64,000 nucleotides of DNA. It comes from Datura wrightii (lineage: Eukaryota > Streptophyta > Magnoliopsida > Solanales > Solanaceae). A program made the position numbers and the translations under genes. The notes beneath the pieces were generated by a model. The model did not search any database. It was not told where the DNA came from and saw only the letters and a program-made list of their open reading frames with translations. Where the stretch lies: assembly GCA_035772735.1 (NCBI GenBank), contig JASDFA010000003.1:158403001-158467000 (forward strand), read 5' to 3'. Shown piece by piece: positions 36,351 to 48,165 of the stretch. Each line of letters starts with the position of its first letter. The first letter of the stretch is position 1.

Positions 36351-37023
36351 TGTTGGGTTTGGGCTCCCAACTATGTGTTTTAAATGGCCCATTTTTGGAA
36401 GAAAAGTCTTCAGCCCTTTTTTCCACTTTGAGGGCTAAAAACTCAGCACCATACTAGGGAGAACACACAATTTTTCGCACAAAAGGAGAGAAGAAAGAGA
36501 GGACTGTCACTGTGCAATTCTGTGAAACGCAGGTCCGGTTTTTGCGACGATCGGAAGTCCAAATCTTGTCCGATCGAGCTTAAATTTTAGGAGAAGTCAG
36601 GGAACTCGTGAATCTTCAATCTGAACGGTGGAGATCGAATTACAACGGTTAGATTTTGAGTTATAAGCTTCGGACCAGACTGCTGTTTTTGTTGATTTCT
36701 GCAATATTTGTTCCTCTATTTTGATTCTAGTGCCTTCGTAGTGTTGTTAAGGGCTAGATATCATTGTTGTGTTGTTGGATTATTGATTTGTACACTCTTT
36801 TGGTGCTAGTGGAGTTGGTTAGACCAAAGGGTCTCGTGGTTTTTTACTCTTTCACGTTGAAAGGGTTTTCCACGTTAAAATTGTGTGCCTCATATCGTTT
36901 GTTTTGTGTTTGGATCATCTTGTTGCTTGGTTTGTTGCTTGTTTGTGCTTCTCACAGATTCTTTCAAGAGGGGAAAGTGTTGATCTTGGGCACAACCGTA
37001 TTTGTGTTCTTTCTTCCCCGACA
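36351..37023 (+). repeat. 3' LTR of the Tork copia
   Basis: 673 bp, matching 31624-32296 with about 8 substitutions and no length change. Confidence 0.92.
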
Positions 37024-37656
37024 GTGAGTTGCCTACTTTCAACTTATAATTAGACTTTTTTTAGCCTTTGGTGTTCCTCTAACTTTTTGTACTGTCAATA
37101 CACTAGCAATTGTGGTATTTTTTGTGAAATGTTCAAGGCTTGAAATTTATGTTTCGTTAGTAATGATAAGTATCACATTGAAAGTTTGGTAATTATATAA
37201 ATGATTTATGTATTATGATCAGTGTATTAGTAAATGTCTTTTAATTAATGTATTGGTATATATTGCTGGGAATACAACTGATTATTTTTTTAAAAAAAAA
37301 AAACTGTTTAATTTTGCCACGATTTAACCGTGGCTAATGTATATGATAAAAAAAATGTAACTAAATCACCTTCGCCTTAAATTAGCCACATTTCTGGGTA
37401 TGCGTAATTCGAAAATTTCAATTATAACTTTCTTTTTTGGTAGTCAAATTTTCCCATGGAACAATCGTGGCTATTTTAACATTCTACTGTGGCTAACTAG
37501 ATGTTACCATGGAGTACAAAACCGTGGCTAATTTACTGGCCGGGCACGCCGGTAACTGTGGCTAAACGACCGTAGCAAAATAACATTAGCCACGGGTAAG
37601 GTATCATTTTAGTCACAGTTTTACGCGTGGCTAAAGCCCGGATTTTTTGTAGTGAC

Positions 37657-38271
37657 ATCTCGCTAAAGTTTTTCTACACACATGAGCTCCAAAAGAATGG
37701 TGATATCAATATGCAACAGATTCGTTCAAGTGACAATGTGACTGATTTATTCACCAAATCTCTACCAACTGCAACTTTCAAGAAGATGGTGTACAAGATC
37801 GGGATGCAAAGGTTCAAGGATATTCTAATTAGGGGGAGTTAATACGCGTTGTACTCTTTTTTCCTTATGAGGTTTTGTCCCACTAGGTTTTCCTTGTAAG
37901 GTTTTTAATGAAACAGCCAAAATGCGTATTATTAGATATGTATACTCTTTTTCCTTCACTAGATTTTTTTCTACTAAATTTTTTCTAGTAAAAGTTTTAA
38001 CGAGGCACGTTATCTATTAGACATTCAAGGGGGAGTGTTATAAATGTATTTGTATTATAGTGAATGTCTATAAAAGTGTTTTTATTATAATGGATACATA
38101 TGTTTATATTATAGTGAAAGTCTATTTTTTGGAGAAAAAATTAGGAGTAATTATCCCTATAAATAAAGGGGTTCTCCTTCATTGTTTTTCATTCCATCAA
38201 GAGAAATAAGAATTTTTCTCCTTCTCTCTTTCTCTACAATATTCTTGTTCTTTCTTTATTATTTCATAACA
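37657..38271 (+). mobile_element. Tail of a family A copia: RNase H end plus LTR
   Basis: 37663-37842 encodes the last RNase H residues (LKFFYTHELQKNGDI, VTDLFTKSLPTATF, DILIRGS), closely matching the minus-strand copy at 19181. A polypurine tract AAGGGGGAG precedes an LTR at 38036-38271 (TGTTATAAATG to TTTCATAACA). The upstream part is replaced by the CACTA 3' end, which sits inside the RNase H code. Confidence 0.8.
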
Positions 38272-38954
38272 GAAAACTTATATCTAGAGGTACAAATATT
38301 ATAGTTTTGCTACTTTTTGTTTTGTTCTATAATCTAGTATAACTTTTTGAGGTACAATTTCTTTTCTTTTTTTAATATCTAGTGCAGTTTTTTGTATTGC
38401 ATTTTTAAAATAATTTAAAGTTATATTTTTTTTTTCACTTTTTCATTAAATTTAATAAAAATATATTATTAAATATTTAATGAAGATTAAAAATATTAAC
38501 TTTTGATAAATATAAATGGCCAAAACTATTCAACATATATGTAAGGACTATTTTAAACTACTCTCATATTTAAGGTACCATTTTTGCTATTTTCTCTTTT
38601 GTTTCTACTGAAGTGACATAGTTATATATTTCTTTTCGTGAAATTTGTGGTCTATATGTCATAATGATTTACGTGATTATAAATTTTCTTTCATAAAATA
38701 AAAATTTTAAAAAAGTAGTATTTCTAGTTATAAGAAGAATTCATTCTTTTAATTTGAGATAGACCAAGAAAAAAAGTGCTCCGCTTAAAATAATAGAGGA
38801 TATGAGATTCTTTTAAATTTGTATCATTAAGTCTTTAATATTTGTACGGTGGTAAATTATCTCACTAAAGATAAAATAAAAATTAAATTATCATTTTTTG
38901 GGGATGATACGAGCATCAAGTCTCACTTTTATGCCAACCTCATGTGTAGGTAGC
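38272..38954. other. AT-rich intergenic DNA
   Basis: No gene or recognisable repeat. Confidence 0.4.
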
Positions 38955-40430
38955 ATTATTAAACTTATATTCAAAGAATATATTTAGTCTTGGTTCTGGT
39001 CGACCTCAAGCTTTTGGACTTTAGGATTTGTCTTCAAACCTCCAGCTTAGTGTTAACTCCGCCACGACTCTTGTCAATTAAAACTATGTCATCTACTAAT
39101 AACATACACCGTGGCACCTTACCTTGTATATGTTGCATCAGTTCATCTATAACTAGTCAAAATGAAATAGGCTAAGAGCCAATCCCTAGTGCAACCCCAT
39201 TATGATTGAAAAGTGCTCCGAATCTTCTCTCATTATTCTCACTCTGGTCTTTTCTCCATTATACATGCCCTTAATCACCGTAGTGTAGTCATAGGTGTAC
39301 CTCTAGCTCCAAACATGTTCATAGAACCTCTCTTGAGACTTTGTTATAAGCCTTCTCTAGGTCGATGAACACCATATGTAAATCCCTCTTCCTCTTTTTA
39401 TACTACTCTACTCATCTCCTCACAACGTGAATGAATTTTGTTCTAGATTGACCAGGCATAAATCTAAACTTATTCTCAAAAATAAATACACCCCCCTCGA
39501 TCACCCTCATCTCAATTGCCCTCCCCACACTTTCATAAATATGACTTAATAGCTTGATACCCCTATAGTTATTGCAATTTTGAATATCACCCTTGTTTTT
39601 ATACAACGAAATTATTCGTACTCCACCTCCATTCTTTGCGCATCTTTGATGTCCTAAAAATGACATTAAACAACTTAATCATTCACTCCAAGCCGACCCT
39701 GCCTATGTTCTTCCAAAACTCTATCAGAATCTCATCTGACATTGTCTTTTCCCTATTCATCCTAGGAATGACACCCTAATCTTGTCACCCTTTATAGATC
39801 TATAATATCCAAAATCCCGCCATCTCTCGGAGTGTTCCAACTCTCCCAGTATAATGTCCCTGTCTCTCTCTTCGTTTAAGAGTTTATGAAAGTATGTTTG
39901 TCACCTCCGTTTAATGAGTGTTTCATCTGCCAACACTTTGCTTTCCTCTTCTTTAATGCACTTTACTTGGTCCAGGTCTTAGGCCTTCCTTTCTCTCGCC
40001 TTGTCTATCTGTACACCTTCTTACGTTTGCCTATATCCCCTAACTCCTCATACAAGCATTAGAAAGCTGTTGGTTTGCCACCGTAACCGCCAATTTTGCC
40101 TCCAAACCTCATCACTTTATACAATTTCCTCTTCGTCCGCGTATCTTCCTCATCCTTTCGCTCCACCAACTTCGTATAAGCAACCTTTTTTGCTTTCACT
40201 TTCTGTTGAACTTTACTATTCCACCACTAATCTCCTTGATGTCCACTAGAGTTATCTCTCAAAACCCCCAACACCTCTCTTGCACCTTTCCTTATGCAAC
40301 TAACTGTCCTATCCTTTCACATCCCCACTGCTCCCTAGGTCCCTAAAGCCACCAACTTCTCCCCCATTACCTGAGCTCCATTAGGAGTCAATTCACCCTA
40401 TTTGATCCTTGTTCGTTCATATCAAATTCT
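38955..40430 (-). pseudogene. RTE-type LINE reverse transcriptase, heavily decayed
   Basis: Minus-strand fragments in order: WWNSKVQQKVKAKKVAYTKL, ARERKAWDLDQVKCIK, then IISLYKNKGDIQNCNNYRGI (39412-39666, RT fingers), FENKFRFMPGQSRTKFI, VHMVFIDLEKAYNKV-like palm words, and LLVDDIVLIDKSRGGVN near 39050, where the usual FADD box reads LVDD. These are typical of plant RTE elements. Many stops and shifts are present. The endonuclease is absent or unreadable. Confidence 0.75.
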
Positions 40431-40730
40431 GATTTTTTTCCTCTTTCCTGTAATTTTCAAATTTATCGTCAAAAATTTATGTTGGGTTGTAGATTCTCGC
40501 TCAGAATAACCTTACAGTCCCTAGAGAGACCGATATCACTCTTTTTAAGAAATAAATAAACAATCTAAATCTTAACCACCGCGTTACGAAAAGTAACCAA
40601 GTGATTCTCCTTTTTGAAAAATATTATTATTTTTTTTGAACAATAATTCAGAAGAAAAAATGAATATAGAAAGCAATACATATGAACCAACTCAAATACT
40701 GTACCTTCGCGTATAAGAAATTTAGTTCCC

Positions 40731-40911
40731 GTTTGATCATAATTTTTAATGTTGAAACTTGAAATTTAAAATTTAAAATTTTTTGATGTGGTGATTTTTG
40801 AAATTTGATATGATATTTGGACATGCATTTTATTTGAAAAAAATTTAAAATTTTGGAAGTAAACATTTCAAAAACCCAAAAATTGGTCTGAGCCAAAATT
40901 TATGACCAAAC
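40731..40911. mobile_element. Small MITE with inverted ends
   Basis: The left end GTTTGATCATAATTTTTAA is the near reverse complement of the right end AAAATTTATGACCAAAC. The interior is AT-rich with AAATTTAAAATTT words. The target duplication is unclear. Confidence 0.6.
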
Positions 40912-43030
40912 AAAACAAGAGGTTAATCAATATTTTTACCCTTCAACATTAACTTCCTGTTTGCTGTGCTCTCAAATTTCAATAGGAGCAGCATTTAATT
41001 TTACACTGTCCCAACTAGTTGAGATAAGAGTATTTTTTTTTCTAGTCTGTTACAGGTTACCAACTTACTGTTATGAACCAGTTTCAGGTGTTCACAAATA
41101 GGAGTGTTTGTTAAATTAGCTAAACAACGTTTCTGAGTACGAAATAATTCACTCGACAATTTAATTTATTTTTTATTTTTAATGGGTGAACGGTTTATTC
41201 AATAACTAAATTAAGTAATCCGTATCTCATACCATTAAGTCATTAATTATAAATTTAATATGTTCACCAATCAATAAATTAATAAATCTATTTTACAATT
41301 AAATTATCGGCTACGATTCAATCTTGAACAACCCTATTTACAAATTACAAACCATTTTCTTTACTAAAGTAAGACAGAGCCGTTGAGCTCAGAAATACAC
41401 ACACAGTCGAGTATGGAAAACTTTTATTTAATCTTCGAGTTGAATTTTTAACTAGCTTTTCTGGTTAAATTTTTTTTCGTAATACATATTCAAACACGAC
41501 TTTAACTTTTACATAAATATTAATTTTTCAACTAAATTTATGTGTAGACGCCAACTTTTACTACTGTGAGACTTTAGATTCCGTAGCCTCCAAATATAAA
41601 GTTATCTTTGCTAGAATATATTTTACTCAATCTAAATGTAGAACTATTTGATGAGAAACTAATTAAATTGAATCCTGAAATAACTCATGCATCATGTGCA
41701 AAAAAAGAAATAAATCAAAGGCGCTCCTATATGTGTAGGTCTATGTTACTAATAGGCAATAGCATAGTAACGGATACGAAATCAGAAATTGAAATTCACG
41801 AATTTTAAATATAATTTTTTTATTTATTATATATAAAATAAATAAATTTTTAATATAAATATAAAATTAATATTGTTGCGGTTTGCCTAACCATATAGAG
41901 GCTCCACCATTGATAACAAAAAGGACTAGGTATCGAAGTTTAGGCAGTCAAATCGCTGTTCTTTTTCCACAGTATTTAACGTTATATCACATCCTTGCAG
42001 AATTCAGAGTAAAGCTACCACACTGCTTCCTCTTTTCTCTACTTTCAGCCATCCTTCTATCAGGGCGCAGTCAGGTAGGGCCCAAATTTCTTTCCTCAGA
42101 AATTACACTATATATTTTAATTTATATGATGTAATTTAATCAGATATAAAATTTTAAAATATGAAATTTTTTTATAATATTTTATAACTATTCTTAAAAT
42201 AAATAAATTTTTAAATAATTATCAAATAAGTAGGATACAACATGAGTAAAATATTAATAGTATTATTAAAAATTTATCAAATAAAAAAATATATTAATAT
42301 ACCACATAAATTGAAATATAGAAAGAAAGAGAAAGTGATATATATTAAATTTTCTTTATATATTTACTTTTTAAAAATTCTGGCTTCACCATGACCTTTT
42401 AATCTCTCTCTTACACTTTTCCCCCTATTTTTCCTCCGACAACTTATAGTATCTTCTCCCCCTGCCTCATCTGTTTCTTCTATCTCCATAGCCTTGTAAG
42501 TCTTGGCATTTACTGTAACCTTTTTAGTTAGCAGAATAGATAGATGGACAATTTAATTTGGTACCATTAAACATTCCAATTTTCATTTTGATTATCTAGT
42601 CATTTCAATTTAATTCAGGTGCATCATATCTAGACACCTTTTAAGAGGGGTGCTTTCTAAATATTTTTAAAATTGAGGTGTTTATGAAATTAATTAAAAT
42701 TAAATTAAAATATTTAAATGTACATTTTCAAAATGGCTAGTTACCCCTGAGGTCTAAGGTACTATCTATCTATTATTCTTTTTTTAATTTGCATTGTGTT
42801 GCAACCCCTTTTCCTCACTTTTCAAGACACTTACCCCTATTCCCCAAATTTTCTTATAAGTGAAACTGAAGAAGGGTGAAAACTAAAGTAACTGTGCTTC
42901 TTCAGTATTATTTAATGAAACAACCTTTTTTCCCCTCATTGTACTTGTAATTGTTGGGTGGTGTTTATAGTTACTACAAGTACTTGGTTCTTTTAGCAGA
43001 TCATTTTATTTTTGAAACTGCACTGAAGAA
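40912..43030. other. Intergenic and upstream region of the long HIPP gene
   Basis: AT-rich sequence without supported genes. Short frames at 41608-41808 and 41883-42134 show no family resemblance. From about 42850 the sequence is less decayed and leads into the gene; no single TATA box is convincing. Confidence 0.4.
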
Positions 43031-44654
43031 ATGAGTAAAGATGAAGACTTTAAGCTACTAAAGATCCAGGTAGTTTTTCTATATCTCAAGACCACTTCTA
43101 CTAGTGTAATTTTGTTATTGGTAGTTGCTAAATTTCTTTTGTTCATCCCCCTTTTGGCAGAACTGTATTCTCAGAGTTAACATACATTGTGATGGGTGCA
43201 AACAGAAAGTGAAGAAGCTCCTCCAAAGAATTGAAGGTGCTACTGTTTCTTTCTCTTTTTCACCACCTTTTTTCTTGGTCTTTTGGCTGCTTTTAAGTAA
43301 GATGTTGGTCATGCAAGTAAAGAATTTTATGGAATTTGAGTTCTTGCCCCTACTTTCCCCAATCAGGGTTGTTGCCTTTAGGATTACTTTATAATTGTTG
43401 GTGTCATCATATTTTGGTTCTTATGTCATAAAAAATGATTGGATTTGATATCAATGATCTTTGGATTAAAGTTTGTTTTGGAGTGTACTATTTGATTTTG
43501 AACATATTTGTCCTGTTTCCATACATTGAGGAGTCTTTCTGTCTTTGTTCTTTCTTTTTCCTTGTCATAATTTGTTCTTGCTGTTTCCTCTTTTTGCTCT
43601 TCTGATCACAGGTGTTTACCAAGTAAACATTGATGCTGAGCAGCAAAAAGTCACAGTTTCTGGAAGTGTAGATTGTGGATTTCTGATTAAGAAGTTGTTT
43701 AGAGCTGGCAAGCATGCTGAGCTATGGTCTCAGAAAACCAACCAAAACCAGAAACAGAACACTAACTGCACCAAAGATGGGAAGGACAACAAAAATCAAA
43801 AGCAAGGTCATAATAAGGATCTTGAATCCTTAGAGAACCAGCAAGAATTCAACTTTGTAGCAGCAGCAGAAGATGAAAATGATTATAATCTTGATGAGAA
43901 TGAGGAGGAAGATGAGGAAGATATGAGATTTATTACAGAGAAAGCAAATCAAATAGCTCTTCTTGGGCAACAAACACCAGAAGCAAACAATGCAAAGAAA
44001 GCAATAGAAGCAGCCCTTGCAGCAGCTCCCAACAATGGAAATATCAATGCTGGCAAGAAAGTTAGCCCAAATCAGAACATGGAAATGAAAGTTATTGACC
44101 CCAACACAATGGCTGCCTTGAAAATGAACATGAATGGTGCACAAGTAGTGGGTGGTGGAAATGTCAATCTAGGTGAAATAGGGCAAATGGGAAATGACTT
44201 AAATTTTAGTATGATGAATCTTGCTGGTTTTCATGGGAATGGGACTAACAATGTTGCAGCAATCTTGGGTGGTGGAAGAAACAATTCCAACTTAATGGGA
44301 ATTAGAGGATTTCAAGTTCATCCAAACAATGTCATACAAGGATCTTCAGGTCACTTTAATCCTTCTACCAGCTCTATGCTAATGAACACGAACAAGAACA
44401 ATATTGGTGGGCATCAGCAGTACAATCCAACATCAGTGCTGATGAATTTGCAGAACAGGCATGCTATTATGCAACAACAACCTCAGATGATGTACAATAG
44501 GTCTCCTTTTGTTCCTCCTACAGCCACTGGTTATTACTACAATTATGGTCAAGTCCCATATATGTCTAAGCCTAATTTTACTTCTGTTGATCACTCTGCT
44601 ACTGTCCATATGTTCAGTGATGACAACATCAATAGCAGCTGTTCAGTTATGTAG
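43031..44654 (+). CDS. Long HIPP (HMA domain protein with Asn/Gly/Met-rich tail)
   Basis: Exons 43031-43069 (MSKDEDFKLLKIQ), 43161-43236 and 43612-44654, with GT..AG introns; 385 residues. The HMA domain spans about residues 13-78 with NIHCDGC (Cys23, Cys26), VTVSGSVDCGFLIKKL and GKHAELW. Then come a Gln/Asn/Lys-rich linker, an acidic run (DENEEEDEED), a long Asn/Gly/Met-rich low-complexity region and C-terminal CSVM, a farnesylation box. This is the architecture of the large Arabidopsis HIPPs (HIPP32-37 group). Such proteins bind metals and attach to membranes by the lipid; exact roles are unsettled. The 76-base exon 2 and its phase match the short HIPP genes at 7444 and 12629. The start is the only Met before the first donor. 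Confidence 0.88.
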
Positions 44655-44934
44655 TGAACTTGTGGGCATTTAGTTGAGCAGGGGTAATTTCTATAATATT
44701 TTGTGCTAAGATAGGATATGATGCTTATGTATCTTCTTGCTTGTTGCATTATTGTCTTTCTATCCATTTAGTATCTATAATCAGGAATGGGAAATTATAT
44801 TAATATAAGGTTTTGCTATGCAGTTTTCAAGTGCATGCTCAAGTTGCTGTTATTTTTAGTATAAAATTTGAACTGACAAAATGTTTGGTACTGTACGGTT
44901 CAAAGATACAGGCCATAAAAAGGAGTGTAGTTAG

Positions 44935-45360
44935 ATGGTTGAGATTTTTCCTTTTTTGATTTTGGTATTTCTCGTTTTCGATTTTGATATTGAAGAATGT
45001 CTTGTTAAAGGAGTGTTTTAATCTTTTAGTAGTTGATATATTCTCATTTTTGATCTTTTGGTATTGAAGAATGTCTCATTAAGGAAAGTTTTGATCTTTT
45101 AGTGGTCGAAAATTTTCATTTTCAATCTTGGTATTGAAAGTTTCCTTAAGAAATGTTTCCGTTTTTAGTGGTTAAAAAGTTCTCATTTTCGATCTTGATA
45201 TTGAAGAATGTCCCATTAAGGAGTAATTTGATCTTTTAACAGTTGAAAAATTCTCATTTTTCGATCTTGGTATTGAAGAAGGTCTCGTTAAGAAGTATTT
45301 TGATTTTTTAGTGGTTGAAAATTTCTCATTTTCATTCTCGATATTGAAGAATATCTAAAT
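44935..45360 (+). repeat. Tandem repeat, unit about 70 bp, downstream of the long HIPP
   Basis: Five to six copies of a unit running ATTGAAGAATGTC, TTAAGGA, TTTTGATCTTTTAGTGGTTG, AAAATTCTCATTTTCGATC, TTGGT. Copies differ at many positions. It begins about 280 bases after the stop codon. Confidence 0.8.
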
Positions 45361-47789
45361 ATGATGCATTTTACTCTTTTAGCTAGCTCATTCAGTTTCA
45401 AACATTATATTACGAGGATTCATCATGAATAACAAGTTTAACGCTAGCTGGTAATATAATTAGACAAGTTTACACATACTGAATTATAGAACATTACAAA
45501 TAATAATAATAGTTATATGAAAATTGTAATGTACAAGGAGACAAAATAACATACAGTATAGGATAAATGTCATTTCCTAACGTGGCACGTAATTTCACGG
45601 GAGAAATCGAGAATACAATGAAGTTACAGTAAGTCAACTAATAAGAAGGTAAATATAATTTCGAATACATTTTAAGAGGCGTTCGAGGTCATGAGTTATC
45701 AGGGTCTCGAAGATAGAGGTGTAACTAGTCAATTCAAGGGAAAGTAAATAAGCTTTCAGTGGTCGGATCCGAAAACACCCATTGAGAATTAGGTAAAGGT
45801 GACTAAAGGTAATAGGGAGAAATTGCGAGAAGAGAGGGAAGCTTCGGGTCCAATATCAACAACTTGGGTACAAAGGCACGATGAACAGGACAACAATACA
45901 TAAGTGAAATCATATAAAGGATCTACTAATATCAGCAAAATAATAGCTAACAATTGTAACGGCCCAGTACTACTATCATAATTATCCCAATATATTATAG
46001 GGTTTGGAGCCATTTGATTAGACTTAGTACTATTGTAAAAAACTATAATTTAAATAGGTGTTCTCTTTATTTGTAAAATTCATTGAATGAACCGTGAAAC
46101 ATCTTACTACTACTTTCTTGCTCTCACCTACTTTCGTTATCTTTTAACATCTGATTACTCATCTGCATTACTAGTTTCAGACAGTCAAGGTTCCGAAAGT
46201 TTCAAATATTTAATCAAAATAACATCGAAAAATATCTATTTCTTGATATATTTAATTTGCTTTGTACACGTCTTTCCTTATTAATCACTTTAACTTCTAT
46301 TATTCATCTCTATAAATTTGATTGTGAGTTAATTAATATCACATGTCATGTTCTTAATCTCAAAATAAATTTAATTATACCGATTTTATAAGTAAACACA
46401 TGCGGCTGGAAAGTGATAGAGGAAACAGTTATAGAACGTTAGTATTTTCTGAAATCAAAATAATGTAACTTCTTTGAAAAGAATTTAATTTTATATATAT
46501 CTATAGTGTAACATATATTTTTAGTGGGTATAAATTTATATTTTTACAATCGTAATATGATATATGTTATGTCAAACACTTTTAAAGAACTCAATTATTA
46601 AGTACAAAAATTAAAAATCAACCCAGTAAAATGGAATAAATTAAAAACAGCAAATTTGAAGGGTAAATCAAGCAATTAAATGATGCATAGTAACATCTTA
46701 TTGCATCCATTACTTGGGAGCTAAGATACGAGACCCATATAGAATTGGACTTGACCCAAAATGATCCTGAAGGCTGAAAGGCCCAACTACTTTTAATTTT
46801 AAATAAAGCCCAAATACACATGTAATTATCAACTAAAGTTTACAGTAAAAAGGTTTATTGGAAAGTCTACTTCTTATGTCAAAGTAATTTTATACCACAA
46901 TTATTGCAATTTTACACTACACTCCCACTCATAAAATAATTAACTAACAACCTAAAACTCGAAAAAAAATGAATTAGAATAATAGAATTCATTTTTGGGG
47001 AACAAATATATATAGTTCGAAGGAAGAGAATAGTTTTGAGAAAATTTTGTAAATAACATTATTTGCATTCAAATTTATAAAAAAAAAAATAGAGAGATTT
47101 TACTTAATCACGAAATATAGTAGCATTTTAATTTCAAATCATATCGGAATATATTGTATTTACATACATAATAAATGTATCTGTGTGTATATGTTCTGTA
47201 GCAGAACCCCCTGTACTACACACATAATAACAGTAAAACATATTATATCTACGCGTATACAATATTTCTGTCTAATTATATTTGTATGTATATGTTATAA
47301 GACCCCAAACTATTATTATGTTACGCAAACTTATAAAATTACCATTATTTTAAATAAGAATAGGATATTAATCTGTTGAATCACATAGATTTTTTTTATT
47401 TTTTAAATTTTTTGTAAATTAATATTAATCTAAAGTAGAAACCGTAAAATTATTTTTTTAAAAGTACTAACACGTCATTACATTTTAATTTACATATATC
47501 AGAGAGTGAGACATAAAAGTGTAGAAAAAGATACTAGAACGCAATGCAAGTAATATTTGGGAAAGTGATTAGAGAGAAGTGAGATCAAAAGAGATCACCA
47601 AAATTTAAAATAGCATATGTATACAAATTAGAGTATTTGTGAAAATATTCTAATTTGTAAATAACAATGCACCTTTTTTATCTGTGTAAAAGCACTTGAT
47701 TATAATTATTCGTGTGCTTGTCTGTATTGATGCAATCATAATCACTAGAAACCATTCAGGAGTGATTAATTTGTCATCGGTTTCTTGGC
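45361..47789. other. AT-rich intergenic DNA
   Basis: No supported gene. Short frames (45789-46013, 46087-46284, 46618-46821, 47185-47379) lack family features and have the composition of their surroundings. Confidence 0.45.
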
Positions 47790-48165
47790 AGAAGGATTTT
47801 TGTTGAAGGATATTGGATATCTAAACTACTTGTTGCAAGTACTCACTACATTATGGACATTCTTTTCGAACTGGGTATGGACAATTGAAAATTAAACATG
47901 TTTCTACTCTCATGTGTTCCAGTGTACCGCTTTGAGTAACTGCTGGTTTGCCACCTAATGATGTCATGCGCTACCGTCGCACCCTTGACAAATTATAATA
48001 TTTGTCCCTCACTCCGATCCGCCTGACATATCCTTAATTTATGCATGCTCCCATCCATGAACATTGGAAAGCGGTTAAATAAGTACTACGGTATCTCAAA
48101 TAAACCGCAAGATCAGCACTTCACATCATTCACAGCTCTGGCGATTTGAATGACAGAATTTCTAC
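47790..48165 (+). pseudogene. Decayed copia RT/RNase H junction fragment
   Basis: In shifting frames: LLKDIGYLNYLL (usually FxMKDLGxLHYFLG), CSSVPL-like words, RYRRTLDKL and then HAPIHEHWKAVK followed by VLRYLK. These are the conserved phrases between RT and RNase H of copia elements. No LTR is attached on either side. Confidence 0.65.

Larger units (their letters stand above)
31624..37023 (+). mobile_element. Young, nearly intact Tork-type Ty1/copia retrotransposon
   Basis: Full layout: 673-bp LTR, primer site, gag-protease-integrase-RT-RNase H, polypurine tract, 673-bp LTR. It lies in the last visible exon of the CACTA TNPA gene. GTGAGT is present on both flanks (31618-31623, 37024-37029), a target duplication of 5 or 6 bases. 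I count about 8 mismatches between LTRs (about 1.2 percent), so the insertion is recent, well under a million years at usual plant rates. Two lesions break the single frame. Confidence 0.92.
25984..37652 (+). mobile_element. 5'-truncated CACTA (En/Spm) transposon, split by a copia
   Basis: It contains a TNP2-type transposase (26020-28105) and a TNPA-like second gene (28389-31623), both on the plus strand. The 3' end at 37642-37652 reads TTTTTGTAGTG, the inverse of the diagnostic CACTACAAAAA. It is preceded by subterminal repeats of the GTGGCTAA/TTAGCCAC kind (37320-37630), which bind TNPA in known elements. The 5' terminus and transposase N-terminus are missing. A copia element (31624-37023) interrupts it. 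The 3' end is joined to copia RNase H sequence. Confidence 0.8.

Noticed and set aside
43830..44144. Minus-strand frame rich in Cys, Phe and Ile
   Set aside because: It is antisense to the low-complexity exon 3 of the long HIPP.
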